From the NCBI GenBank assembly GCA_020850475.1, contig JADZEO010000107.1, forward strand, positions 1 to 38,995: a stretch of DNA of 38,995 nucleotides. The letters run 5' to 3'. Position numbers and translations under genes: made by a program. Shown one piece after another: positions 1-8,645 of this stretch (position 1 is the first letter of the stretch; each line of letters opens with the position of its first letter). The notes beneath the pieces are model-generated. The model did not search any database. It saw only the letters and a program-made list of their open reading frames with translations, and was not told the DNA's origin. The stretch comes from Bdellovibrionales bacterium (GTDB taxonomy: Bacteria > Bdellovibrionota > Bdellovibrionia > Bdellovibrionales > UBA1609).

Positions 1-60
1 AGCTCTAATTCGCATTTCCTCTAGAGTCTTGTGATCAAGTTTTCTCGCATCCTGTCGCAT
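1..60 (-). CDS. IS630-type transposase, N-terminal fragment cut by window edge
   Basis: On the minus strand an ATG at 60 opens a frame that stays open for 20 codons to the left edge. It begins MRQDARKLDHKTLEEMR. That opening, a D-A-R-x-L then L-E-E-x-R-x-R-A pattern, is what I remember from the N-terminal helix-turn-helix of IS630-family (Tc1/mariner-like, DDE) transposases, which bind the element ends. Only about 20 residues of the usual 300 or more are visible, so catalytic residues and one terminal inverted repeat lie outside the window. No strong ribosome site is seen. The call rests on motif memory only; another helix-turn-helix protein cannot be excluded. Confidence 0.5.
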   Translation of the reverse strand, partial: MRQDARKLDHKTLEEMRIRA

Positions 61-369
61 GAAAGTATCTGACCAAAACAACAACCAAAAAGCAAATCAT
101 ATTAAATTACTTTCGGCCGGGTTAATAGCTTTATAGTGACCCTCATTTCCTTGTGAAAACATTTCCAATGGTCCCAAAACGCCCCTAATTTGGCAGTAAT
201 GATTACAGCCCACATTATATAGAGCCTTGCGCCGTGGTATGTGACTGGCATAGCGGTTGCTGAATCACCGGGGCGCCAGTGCCAATTGGTCTCCAAGCGG
301 CACTGCTTACAGCAATTTTGATTTTTTAATATTTAGACAGAAACCAATCCACTGTTGGGGGTCTCTTCC
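61..369. other. AT-rich intergenic region, possible insertion-sequence end and promoter
   Basis: No convincing gene lies here. The stretch is visibly richer in A/T than the rest of the window, especially 61-210 and 313-340. If the gene at the left edge is a transposase, this region should contain that element's outer end and its junction with the chromosome. A weak promoter for the lipoprotein gene may be TTACAG at 307-312, a 17-base gap, and TATTTA at 330-335. A run of five G at 357-361 serves as ribosome site for the ATG at 370. A minus-strand reading frame at 102-296 has no family features and is not called. Confidence 0.45.
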
Positions 370-2760
370 ATGTCTTTGCCAAAGAGTTTAATCACGGGTT
401 GCCTGATTGCGAGTTTCGGTCTTGTTGCCTGCAACAAGACGCCGAAGCAATATCAAGCAGCTCCACCGCCGAAGTTCAAACGGGACCTCACCCAGATCCC
501 CACTCGCGAAAAGTTAGGTGAAGCAACGAATCCGAATGGTGGCATTTCGGGCGGCGGGACTGAGTTGCCGCCGGATGAAAAGGTGCGACGAGTCCGCGAA
601 AACTCTCGCAAAGATATCAGCTACGGCCCTGAGGGCGGGGGCGGCGGTATTACCTTTAAAACGGAGTATGGCCAGTCCAAAGACATTTTAAGTAAGCCCT
701 TTTACGGTCCTGATAAAGATGGACTGGCGGCTTACGAAGAAAATATCTGGGTTTATTGGCGACAAGACAAACCCCGCACTCCAGAAGCAATCTTCTTTAA
801 CCCCGGATATTTGGGGAGCATTGATCTGGGTCTCAAAGATGCCAACGGCAAGGCTCGTTTGATTCACATCAGCGACGAGTTGTCAGATTTATTTGTGGGC
901 GACCCCAGTGGCAAAGAGTTGGTCAAGAAGGTGTTTCGTCATTTGGAAAAGGTCGAAGACGCGAGCTTTGATTGCTTAGCGGCAGGCATTTGCCAGGTGA
1001 ATGATAGTGGAAAACAATTCTTGCAATTGTCGCTTCCGCGCGCGGTATTGCTATTTACTCAGGATGATCGTCGATCCCTCTTTAGAATTGTAATGGTGAA
1101 GGCCCAAGATCCCGGCAACTTTGCCAACGATGCGGATTTGATTCAAGGCAAGATCTTGATCCCCGGTGAACAAGGTCAGCCGGCCGATGCGATTGGCGTT
1201 GGCATGACTTGGGGAGAAGCCAAGAAAAAGGGCGAAGCCGACGCCGACAATCGCTTGACCACCAGAGCGTTTATTAAGGATTTTCAGGGTCTCGGAGTGA
1301 TCATTAGCAAGTCACGCACGCAACGGGACTACTTTTTTCCCAGTGATGACGAGAAACTGACGGGCTTTTACTTTACCAAAGACTTTCAACAGCAGTTGCT
1401 CGTCAATGGTGAGGCGCTGAAAATCACCAAAAATTTAGACGGTGGCGTGGACCTGAGTCGCGGTTGCAAGCCGGCCGACCAAGAGCCCCAAGGCCAACCC
1501 GCAATCATGGCCGCCCGCGAGGCGGGTTCCGTGAGTGAAGCGGCAGAGATCTTGGCCGAAGTTGATGAGGCGCAAAAGGAAAAGCAGCGACTCGCGGACG
1601 AAGTTGCCAAGAGTAAACCGTCGGCTTGTTTTGGCACTCAAGTTCCGTTGGTTAAGGCCCTGGCTAAGATGCAAAAGGACCTATTGCGCAAATTGGCCGT
1701 GGAACTCATCGCCCAAATGAGTGCGAATGGGGTGGCCGAAGAAGATCAAAAACGAATTTTGTCCGCCAAAAACGGAACCATCGAAAAGGGTGATCGCCAC
1801 TTTTTGTGGGCTTTCCAGGGCTTTGATGCCGACGGAACGGATCGCCAGTTTTCGATGCTGATTACGGCTTTTGACCATAAAGCGAGCAGTGGGACTCAGT
1901 ACTCAATCCAAATCGACGAAAAGACCGGCAATGTAACGGTCAGTTTGGATCAAATCACCAATCCACTGGCGGCAATCACGGTTCCAGCCAGCTTCCAACC
2001 AATTCAAGCGGGATCGCTCCAACTGGGTGGTTTTGCTCTCGGTGATAAAGTGAAAATTAAGGACATCGACTTGGGCCGCGAACAGGCAACCCTAGTGGTT
2101 GAGCGTGCTGGCCAGTCGATTGAAACCCGCGTTGCCTATGATCCGTCTTCGAAGATGCGCTTGCAATATTTGGATGGCGACAAACTCAAGGAAAAAGATC
2201 AGTCGATGGAAAGTGTCGGCAGCGAAAACCTCGGACTCGGTTTGCACCGGGTAGGTGCTGAGGGCGCCGGCGCCAGTGAAGTCGTGACCCTCGAGGTGGA
2301 TGCCTTGTCCGTAGGGCTCAACGGCAAGGGTGTTGAAAATCTTTGCGGCATTCCTGGCTTAAAAGTCAGTATGAACGAAAAGGACACCGTGTTCTTGAAT
2401 CGCCTGCTACTCGCGGTCGAGAAGGCCAAGGCTGATTCGGCGGCGGCCAAGCAAAAGGCGGAGCGGATCCTTAAGAAAAAGGAGCGCATCGTTCAGGGCA
2501 GTGGCGAGAAGTTAGATCCGGTTCAGGATGTATTGACGGCTGAAGAGTCGGCCATAATGAAATTCCGCGGCTGCACCTTTGATTCACCGCTCGACCCGAA
2601 TGGTTCCGGACTCAACGTGCGTTACTACTTTCCTGAGCAACGGGTGCTGCTGTCATTTGATGATACCGACGATTCTGGAATGGATCGCGAATTGATTAAC
2701 GTCACGATTTACAAGAAGGCCAACGAAAAGGCCAGTGAGCTGCGTGGGGGTGCCCAGTGA
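370..2760 (+). CDS. large lipoprotein of unknown function
   Basis: A 796-aa predicted lipoprotein. The N-terminus has a short basic start, a hydrophobic stretch and a lipobox L-V-A-C, with Cys at residue 21, so it should be lipid-anchored. I chose ATG 370 because GGGGG at 357-361 sits 8 bases upstream and the signal peptide is then normal; a TTG at 355 in the same frame would overlap that site. After the signal come a Gly/Pro-rich linker, a long mixed alpha/beta region and a charged helical segment around residues 390-425 that looks like coiled coil. I recognise no enzymatic motif. Its stop overlaps the GTG start of the metalloprotease gene by four bases, so the two are almost certainly co-translated and may be an enzyme-partner pair in the envelope. 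Confidence 0.85.
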   Translation: MSLPKSLITGCLIASFGLVACNKTPKQYQAAPPPKFKRDLTQIPTREKLGEATNPNGGISGGGTELPPDEKVRRVRENSRKDISYGPEGGGGGITFKTEYGQSKDILSKPFYGPDKDGLAAYEENIWVYWRQDKPRTPEAIFFNPGYLGSIDLGLKDANGKARLIHISDELSDLFVGDPSGKELVKKVFRHLEKVEDASFDCLAAGICQVNDSGKQFLQLSLPRAVLLFTQDDRRSLFRIVMVKAQDPGNFANDADLIQGKILIPGEQGQPADAIGVGMTWGEAKKKGEADADNRLTTRAFIKDFQGLGVIISKSRTQRDYFFPSDDEKLTGFYFTKDFQQQLLVNGEALKITKNLDGGVDLSRGCKPADQEPQGQPAIMAAREAGSVSEAAEILAEVDEAQKEKQRLADEVAKSKPSACFGTQVPLVKALAKMQKDLLRKLAVELIAQMSANGVAEEDQKRILSAKNGTIEKGDRHFLWAFQGFDADGTDRQFSMLITAFDHKASSGTQYSIQIDEKTGNVTVSLDQITNPLAAITVPASFQPIQAGSLQLGGFALGDKVKIKDIDLGREQATLVVERAGQSIETRVAYDPSSKMRLQYLDGDKLKEKDQSMESVGSENLGLGLHRVGAEGAGASEVVTLEVDALSVGLNGKGVENLCGIPGLKVSMNEKDTVFLNRLLLAVEKAKADSAAAKQKAERILKKKERIVQGSGEKLDPVQDVLTAEESAIMKFRGCTFDSPLDPNGSGLNVRYYFPEQRVLLSFDDTDDSGMDRELINVTIYKKANEKASELRGGAQ

Positions 2761-5700
2761 AATCCATGAAATACCTATTAACACTTGCAGTTGTTGCCCT
2801 GGTCGCTGGTTGTGCCAAAGAGCGTCCCATCGAGAAAAAACCGGATGTTGAGAAAGAGCGTCTGTTTAAGGGGTTTTTCACAGGTTCTACCAACATTGCG
2901 CCCCTCAATGGCCAAGTTCGCCAAGGCACAACCTGGCTTGCCAAAACCACCGTCACCAAGACCAGCGAGGCGGGGGGCTTTGCCTTTGTCGGTTGGCAAA
3001 GTGACATGAAGGCGGGCTACTTCGACTTTACCAAGGATAGCTTGCGTTTTTACTCCGCAGTTTCGCCCTATCAACGGGGCGGTTCGGCCGAAGAAAACCT
3101 GATTAACTCTTGGCCGATCTCCCACTCTGAGCTGCGTTTGCGAGAATCCGACGGCAAAGTAACGAATGTTGAAGAAGAAGATTCCTACAAACGTTGGGAT
3201 GAAAAGCGGTACTTCACGGTCAATTGGGCGAGCTCAACGATTAAGGAAGCGGCAAGCTTTCCTTATCAAATTGCTATTGCGCAGATGTTCGATTGTTGGA
3301 TGAAGGCCGATGCTAATTTGTTGCCGGAGAGTTTGGAAACCACTGAGGACTACATCGCCTTTACCATCCGCACGGACTATGTGCAGGTGGGCCTCTGCTC
3401 GGACGAAATCCGCAAGCATATGCGGGGGATCTTCAGTTACACCGTCGACTACAACTACTCCTTCAAGCGGATGGACAACACCGGCTATAAACCGTATGTC
3501 TACACCGGCGAAGAAGATCCGTTGATGTCGAAGTATGGTTACTTTCAAACCGTGGTCGAGTCGATGAATCCGGCTGACGGCCTGTGGAAGAACCACATCG
3601 TGGTGAATCGTTGGGATCCCAATAAGACTCACAATTACTACTTCGCCGACGATTACCCTGAGGAGTACAAGTGGATTTTCAATCATCCCAAACACGGGAT
3701 CATTGCGAAAACCAACAAACTCTTTGAGCGCAACGGCTTAAAGATTCGATTTAACATTGAAGATGCGAACGGCAAAAAGTTTGGTGATCTTCGTTACAGC
3801 TTTATCAAGCTCATTCAAGAGATCGACACCAACGCGCCCCTGGGCTATGGCCCCTCGGATGCAAACCCCTTTACCGGCGAAATCGTCGCTGCCAACACCA
3901 TGCTGTGGACGGGCTACCTCAAATATTACCTGAAAGTCCTCAAGGATCAGATTAAGCACGAAGAAGACCGCTACAGTAAGTCGAGTGTCTTCCGTGAAAT
4001 GAAAAAGGCGCTTGAAGTTGAAGACCCAAATCAGTGGACAGCGACGGCCAAGGCCGTGCAACCGGGCACGAAGGCCGGCGACGCCTTTTTGGCTTTGCTT
4101 CCGGACTTCACCTTTGGCTACCCCGGCTGGGCTCGCTTTACCATGCGCTCGACCTTTGGCAAAGGCAGTGCAGGTTTGCGCGCCTATCCCGGAGCTTTGG
4201 GTAAAGAAGTCGCTACCAACGTAGGCCCTTCCTCACTCAACGTGGGTCAGGAGATTTTTAAGTTTCAAGATTTAAAAGAGCTTGAACAACTCATGTCACG
4301 CGACCGGGGAGCCGCCATTGCGGCCCTTAAGACGACTCAAGACTGGGCTCGTCGGGCGATTCATGAGGACACTCATCGGCACGTGCGCGACACCACTGTT
4401 GAAGCGATCGAGAGTGCGTTGAGCGATGGCATGAACATGTTGTTGGATGGAAAGTCACCGCAACAGGTGATTGATACCTTGTTGTATCGGGTGGCCATTC
4501 ACGAATTCGGTCACAACTTGGGCTTACGTCACAACTTCTATGGTTCGGTAGACGCCAAGAACATGCGTCCGCCCATTCCGGCTTTTGACGAAAAAGGTCA
4601 GCCGGTCATGGTCAAGGGACCCGATGGCAAACAGGTGCAGAAGCAATTTGTCCAACGCACCTCTTCAGTCATGGAGTATTTGTCGTTGCGTGATGAAATG
4701 CACTTGCAGTTTGATTGGGAACCCTATGACGAGGCGGCGCTGGCTTACGCTTACAGCTCGGACGATCCGAAGCAAAAAGTGGACCTCGCCAAAGCGAACA
4801 AGACCCGTTACTTGTTCTGTACCGATGAACATCGGGTCCTCAACGCTCTTTGTAACGTTTGGGACAATGGTTCCACACCCACAGAGATTGTTCGGAGCCT
4901 CATTGAGACCTACGAAGACCGCTATCGTTCGTCGAACTTACGCTATGATCGCGCTTACTGGAATACTTTAGGCTATCCGGCTCGCGTTTTCGGAACCATG
5001 TTTCAGCTGAAGAAGTTCTTGTTGTTGTGGCGCACGGCCTTTAACGACAACAACATTCAGGACAAGCTCAATACCAAATTGGGTATTGACGAGACCGAAA
5101 CCATTCGTGAAATCAGTGAGCCAATCCGGGACGAAATGGTGCAGGCCGTAAGGCTCGTGGTGGCCTTCTACAACTCGGTGATTCAGCAGAGTTCGGCCGA
5201 TCGTCACTGGCGGGATGAGTACAGTCCCTTCTCGGGTGAGCAAACTCGCATTGGGATCATCTGGGACAAAATCTTTGCGATGTTGTTCCTCATGGGTGAT
5301 GAGAGCTTTATGTACAACCCGAACCAGTACATGGCCTACGCTTCGTTCTTGTCCTACATTCAAGACGACGATGGTCAGTATGGCGACTTTGGCAACTTGA
5401 TGGAAAAGGTTTTGGAAAACACCCTTACTGAGCGGGTGGACATGGAGCCTTGGTTTATCGGGTTTGGACGAACACTCTATGTGCTCAACGCCTACAACAT
5501 GACCAACATGCGCAACTCGCAATTGGTCCACAAGGTACGGGTGGCGTGCTACTCGCCTGAATCTTTAAAGGCCAAGCTGGGGATTGATCCCAATGCCTTT
5601 ATTGATCCCGAAAAAGAGGACGCCGAACCGGAAATTCTTGATTCCACTCTGCTCGATATGTCTCAGCTGAAGGCCGAGCAAATTAAAGACGACTACTTTA

Positions 5701-5921
5701 GTAAACGCTACGGTACCGCTCGTTTGGGAATCGTGCGCGTGGACGGCAAGTACTATGTGACCCATGAGACTCGCAATTCAGTGGCGTTTAACATCATGTG
5801 GAACATGATCCAACAGGCCAAGCGCTTTGGCAGTAGTCAAAACGTGGATAAGGATGACTTGTTAGAGATTTTCCGTTTGTACAACTTGGTTGTGCATCGA
5901 AAAATTCCTGAGTGTCAGTAA
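2757..5921 (+). CDS. metzincin-type zinc metalloprotease lipoprotein
   Basis: A 1054-aa protein with a lipobox ending A-G-C near residue 19, so probably lipid-anchored in the envelope. The peptidase signature H-E-F-G-H-N-L-G-L-R-H at residues 582-592 has the HExxHxxGxxH form of metzincins: three zinc-binding histidines and the catalytic Glu583. It is followed by a plausible Met-turn (S-S-V-M-E-Y, Met639). This matches the very large bacterial zinc-dependent metalloprotease family with DUF5117/DUF4953-type architecture, which typically carries long flanking domains. GTG 2757 overlaps the upstream stop (GTGA), with GTGGGGG just upstream as ribosome site; ATG 2766 is an alternative. Substrate unknown. 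A role in degrading envelope or prey proteins is only a guess. Confidence 0.85.
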   Translation: MKSMKYLLTLAVVALVAGCAKERPIEKKPDVEKERLFKGFFTGSTNIAPLNGQVRQGTTWLAKTTVTKTSEAGGFAFVGWQSDMKAGYFDFTKDSLRFYSAVSPYQRGGSAEENLINSWPISHSELRLRESDGKVTNVEEEDSYKRWDEKRYFTVNWASSTIKEAASFPYQIAIAQMFDCWMKADANLLPESLETTEDYIAFTIRTDYVQVGLCSDEIRKHMRGIFSYTVDYNYSFKRMDNTGYKPYVYTGEEDPLMSKYGYFQTVVESMNPADGLWKNHIVVNRWDPNKTHNYYFADDYPEEYKWIFNHPKHGIIAKTNKLFERNGLKIRFNIEDANGKKFGDLRYSFIKLIQEIDTNAPLGYGPSDANPFTGEIVAANTMLWTGYLKYYLKVLKDQIKHEEDRYSKSSVFREMKKALEVEDPNQWTATAKAVQPGTKAGDAFLALLPDFTFGYPGWARFTMRSTFGKGSAGLRAYPGALGKEVATNVGPSSLNVGQEIFKFQDLKELEQLMSRDRGAAIAALKTTQDWARRAIHEDTHRHVRDTTVEAIESALSDGMNMLLDGKSPQQVIDTLLYRVAIHEFGHNLGLRHNFYGSVDAKNMRPPIPAFDEKGQPVMVKGPDGKQVQKQFVQRTSSVMEYLSLRDEMHLQFDWEPYDEAALAYAYSSDDPKQKVDLAKANKTRYLFCTDEHRVLNALCNVWDNGSTPTEIVRSLIETYEDRYRSSNLRYDRAYWNTLGYPARVFGTMFQLKKFLLLWRTAFNDNNIQDKLNTKLGIDETETIREISEPIRDEMVQAVRLVVAFYNSVIQQSSADRHWRDEYSPFSGEQTRIGIIWDKIFAMLFLMGDESFMYNPNQYMAYASFLSYIQDDDGQYGDFGNLMEKVLENTLTERVDMEPWFIGFGRTLYVLNAYNMTNMRNSQLVHKVRVACYSPESLKAKLGIDPNAFIDPEKEDAEPEILDSTLLDMSQLKAEQIKDDYFSKRYGTARLGIVRVDGKYYVTHETRNSVAFNIMWNMIQQAKRFGSSQNVDKDDLLEIFRLYNLVVHRKIPECQ

Positions 5922-5982
5922 GGTAATGAGTTTCAGCGAGGGCTCAATCGCGTAAGCGGGATGGGCCCGGTGGGAGTGAGAA

Positions 5983-6936
5983 ATGAAAATCATGCTGAAA
6001 CGAAATTGGGCTTGGGCCCTGAGTGTCACGGTTGTGGCAGCACTCGCAGTGACGGTAACCGCCACTGCCGGTACGACGGCCCCCGGTGCGCAAGTCCAAG
6101 GCAATGTTTCATCGACCAGTGCCAAGACCGAGTCAGTCGCGGCTGCAGCTGAGTCGAGCAAAGAGAAAAAATCGCCTTGGTCGGCCGAAATCGCCGCCTC
6201 TTACAACGGCGGGTTTCGGGATGATGTCGATCCCTACAACTTTTATGAACTGACGTTGGGTTACAAGATTTCCGAATCCTCGTCCTTGTCAGCGGTCCAG
6301 GGGATCAATCACCTCTCCTATGTTTACCCCGGGCAATCGGAGCTGCAGGCCGCCGACACCTCAATTGCGCTTTCGCGCAAATTGTCGAAGGATTTCTTTG
6401 GTTACAAACTGGGGGGCAAGTTCAAATTGACCGTTCCCACTTCCGAGACCTCGCAGCGGGTGGATGTTTTGACCAAGCCCTCGCTGTCCTTCACCTTGTC
6501 TGACAAGTTCTTCAAAGAAAAACTCGGCTTGAGTTTGACGGGCAGCGGGACCTATTACGTCAATCGCTACAAGACGACTCCCACGATCGAGGGTGCGGGG
6601 GGTGGTCGACCCCTGCGGCATTGGTTGGCCGGGATCAGTTTGGCCGCCAATTACAAATTGAACGATAAAGTCAGTTTCGACGGTTCGGGTGGCTACAGCT
6701 ATGTCGCCTTTGAGCAGGTCGATTTTAAGAATGACTTTAGTCAGCTGGGTCTCAGTAATCCGCCCGTTCACCGCTATGCCTTTAGCTTGGGCGCGAACTA
6801 CGCTTGGAATGACCACCTCTCCTTGTCGCTGGGGTATTCTCAAGACAGCCAGGTTGAAAAGATGGGTGGATTGGAGATGGTCCTCTTTGATGACATGGTG
6901 ACTGAATGGTCGGTGGGTGCGAGTTACTCGTTCTGA
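5983..6936 (+). CDS. outer-membrane beta-barrel protein
   Basis: A 317-aa protein with a classical signal peptide (basic start, Ala/Val-rich core, likely cut near residues 25-30). The mature part has alternating polar/hydrophobic strands rich in Tyr, Ser, Gly and Asn, and it ends S-Y-S-F. The terminal aromatic residue is the usual recognition signal for the Bam outer-membrane assembly machinery. The length suits a 10-14-stranded barrel. GGGAGTGAG immediately before ATG 5983 is a good ribosome site. It follows the metalloprotease by 61 bases on the same strand, so may share its transcript. Specific function (porin, adhesin or structural) cannot be read from sequence. Confidence 0.8.
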   Translation: MKIMLKRNWAWALSVTVVAALAVTVTATAGTTAPGAQVQGNVSSTSAKTESVAAAAESSKEKKSPWSAEIAASYNGGFRDDVDPYNFYELTLGYKISESSSLSAVQGINHLSYVYPGQSELQAADTSIALSRKLSKDFFGYKLGGKFKLTVPTSETSQRVDVLTKPSLSFTLSDKFFKEKLGLSLTGSGTYYVNRYKTTPTIEGAGGGRPLRHWLAGISLAANYKLNDKVSFDGSGGYSYVAFEQVDFKNDFSQLGLSNPPVHRYAFSLGANYAWNDHLSLSLGYSQDSQVEKMGGLEMVLFDDMVTEWSVGASYSF

Positions 6937-6984
6937 TTCCTTATTTGGTGCGGTGCCATAGCTAGAATTCTCGATTGCTGCGCA

Positions 6985-7013
6985 TTGACTAAAGGTACGA
7001 GGTCACCTAATTT
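6985..7013 (+). promoter_or_regulatory. candidate sigma-70 promoter
   Basis: TTGACT at 6985-6990 matches the -35 consensus at five of six positions. Exactly 17 bases later comes TAATTT at 7008-7013, a weak -10. Transcription would start near 7020, just before the GAGGAGA ribosome site at 7022-7028 and ATG 7036. It is a good positional fit, but the -10 is poor. Confidence 0.35.
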
Positions 7014-7035
7014 AGTCCGACGAGGAGACCCTCAT

Positions 7036-7578
7036 ATGAATAAGCTGAATCGAGCCTTGTTTTTGACTCTTTTGATTCTTCTGGTTGCGGCGAGCCGCTG
7101 GTTGCCCCATCCTCCGAACTTCACCCCCATAATGGCGGTGGCGCTTTTTGCTGGTGCCCTGTTTCGCGATGTGCGGTGGGCGTTGGTGGTTCCGGCCCTT
7201 GCAATGTTGATTGCTGATTGGGGTCTGGGTTTTCACGATCAAATGTTGGCGGTTTATGCCAGCCTCTTAATTGCGGTGGGAATTGGTCGCTGGACCGCTC
7301 GGCAAGGCGAGACAGTCGCGGCCTTGGGTTTTCGCGTTCCCGTTGGTGTCTTGGCCAGCAGCCTGGTGTTTTTCACTCTTTCCAACTTCTTTGTTTGGGC
7401 TTTTGCGGGACTTTACCCGGCAACCATTGAAGGCTTGGTGGAGTGTTATGTGATGGCGATTCCCTTCTTCCACAACGAATTGTTGGGAAACATTGTTTAC
7501 AGTGGAGTGCTGTTTGCTTTGTGGGGTGCCGCTCGTAAGTGGGCACCGTCGCAATGGACGGCGGTCGTTCGCGGCTAA
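7036..7578 (+). CDS. DUF6580-type integral membrane protein, putative transporter
   Basis: A 180-aa, very hydrophobic protein with about five membrane segments. The stretch P-P-N-F-T-P-I-M-A-V-A-L-F-A-G near residues 27-41 is what I associate with the DUF6580 family (annotated as putative transport proteins, resembling small substrate-binding subunits of ECF-type importers). ATG 7036 is chosen because GAGGAGA lies seven bases upstream; an in-frame TTG at 6985 coincides with a probable -35 element and is rejected. Substrate unknown, and no riboswitch is visible upstream. Confidence 0.75.
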   Translation: MNKLNRALFLTLLILLVAASRWLPHPPNFTPIMAVALFAGALFRDVRWALVVPALAMLIADWGLGFHDQMLAVYASLLIAVGIGRWTARQGETVAALGFRVPVGVLASSLVFFTLSNFFVWAFAGLYPATIEGLVECYVMAIPFFHNELLGNIVYSGVLFALWGAARKWAPSQWTAVVRG

Positions 7579-7605
7579 GGCGATTGATTTCACGAAACGG
7601 ATTTT

Positions 7606-8181
7606 GTGACTAAAGAAAAAAAGAAACACCGATATCGTCATGCCGAGGGAAAACGCTGGATCGAAATCCGCGTAAAAAATCCCAATCAGCTTTTTGATGC
7701 CCGAGATCCTGCCCCATTTCGTGACCGGGATTTGGATGACGACTTCGTTGAATATGTGCTGTCGTCGGCCAAAGAATTTTCCCTGTCCACCGCCCTCAAG
7801 TTGGTGATTTACGTTGAAGAGGGAGAGACCCCACTACTTTCCAAAGACTCCATTCGCGAGTCCATTCGCAGTTATTTTGCCTATCAGATTGAGTTGCAGC
7901 AGACCAACCTCAAAGAGTTTGTAAAGCGCTCTCAGGTGTTTTTGATGATTGGTTTGGTGTTTCTGGTCGTCTGCATTAGTGTGGCGCAAAATCTACAGGT
8001 CCCCGAGCCCCCGGGGGCGATTGGCATTTTGCGCGAAGGCATCGTGATTTTTGGTTGGGTGTCTATTTGGAAGCCGATCGAACTCGTGCTGTTTGATTGG
8101 TACCCCTTGTATGAAAAGCTTCGTTACTACCAAAAGCTTTTGGGGACTGAAATTGACATTCACTTTAAGGCCAACTCCTAG
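7606..8181 (+). CDS. conserved hypothetical protein with two membrane helices
   Basis: A 191-aa protein. The N-terminal third is soluble and strongly charged (many Lys/Arg, then acidic). A middle amphipathic region leads to two hydrophobic helices at roughly residues 110-130 and 143-162, followed by a basic/aromatic C-terminus. I do not recognise the family. The start is GTG 7606, with only a weak purine-rich stretch upstream. It follows the DUF6580-type gene by 27 bases and is probably co-transcribed. Its TAG stop is interleaved with the stop of the convergent gene inside a CTAG palindrome. Confidence 0.7.
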   Translation: MTKEKKKHRYRHAEGKRWIEIRVKNPNQLFDARDPAPFRDRDLDDDFVEYVLSSAKEFSLSTALKLVIYVEEGETPLLSKDSIRESIRSYFAYQIELQQTNLKEFVKRSQVFLMIGLVFLVVCISVAQNLQVPEPPGAIGILREGIVIFGWVSIWKPIELVLFDWYPLYEKLRYYQKLLGTEIDIHFKANS

Positions 8182-8621
8182 TGTTGGATGCCGCCAAAGC
8201 GAAATAACAAGCCCACCGCACCAAAGAGGACTGCAATCAGCGTAACCGGTACGATGTGAGCTGCGAGTGAGCCGATGTTTTTCTCGCTGAGTTTGGGAAT
8301 CACTCGAAACCGGGCATCGACGGCGAGCAAGGCCGTCACTCCCAAAAAGAGAAGTTTGGCCTGAATTCCGTGAGCCAGCGGGTTGTTCCAGTCACCCCAT
8401 AAGGAAAAGGGCACTAAGTTTTGCGCCAGCCAAATCCCGGTACCCACTTGAATGAGCAGGGCCGGGATACCGATGACTTCAAAGCGGGTTTCAAAGGCTT
8501 GAAGGGCCGGAAGATCCTTTTTCCAGAGAGCTTGCGGGAGGTAGCGAAAGAGCAAAATGAGGTGGCCCCCAATCCAAACCGTGGCGCCGAGGAGATGCAG
8601 AAGTAACATTGTGTAATACAT
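8178..8621 (-). CDS. CopD-like four-helix membrane protein
   Basis: A 147-aa protein with four predicted membrane helices. His9 in the first helix and the nearby W-I-G-G-H-L motif (His20), plus later His and Asp/Arg residues at helix ends, fit the CopD/DUF2269-like superfamily, whose members bind heme or copper in the membrane. ATG 8621 has GAGG five bases upstream. It lies 24 bases after the alpha/beta hydrolase gene and is likely the last gene of the nupC operon. Copper handling is an inference from the family and not proven. Confidence 0.65.
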   Translation of the reverse strand: MYYTMLLLHLLGATVWIGGHLILLFRYLPQALWKKDLPALQAFETRFEVIGIPALLIQVGTGIWLAQNLVPFSLWGDWNNPLAHGIQAKLLFLGVTALLAVDARFRVIPKLSEKNIGSLAAHIVPVTLIAVLFGAVGLLFRFGGIQH

Positions 8622-8645
8622 AAGAACCTCACAAAATGGTGGTGC

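Noticed and set aside
102-296. 64-codon minus-strand frame near the left edge
   Set aside because: No recognisable domain and no ribosome site, and it lies in AT-rich non-coding sequence beside a probable transposase start.
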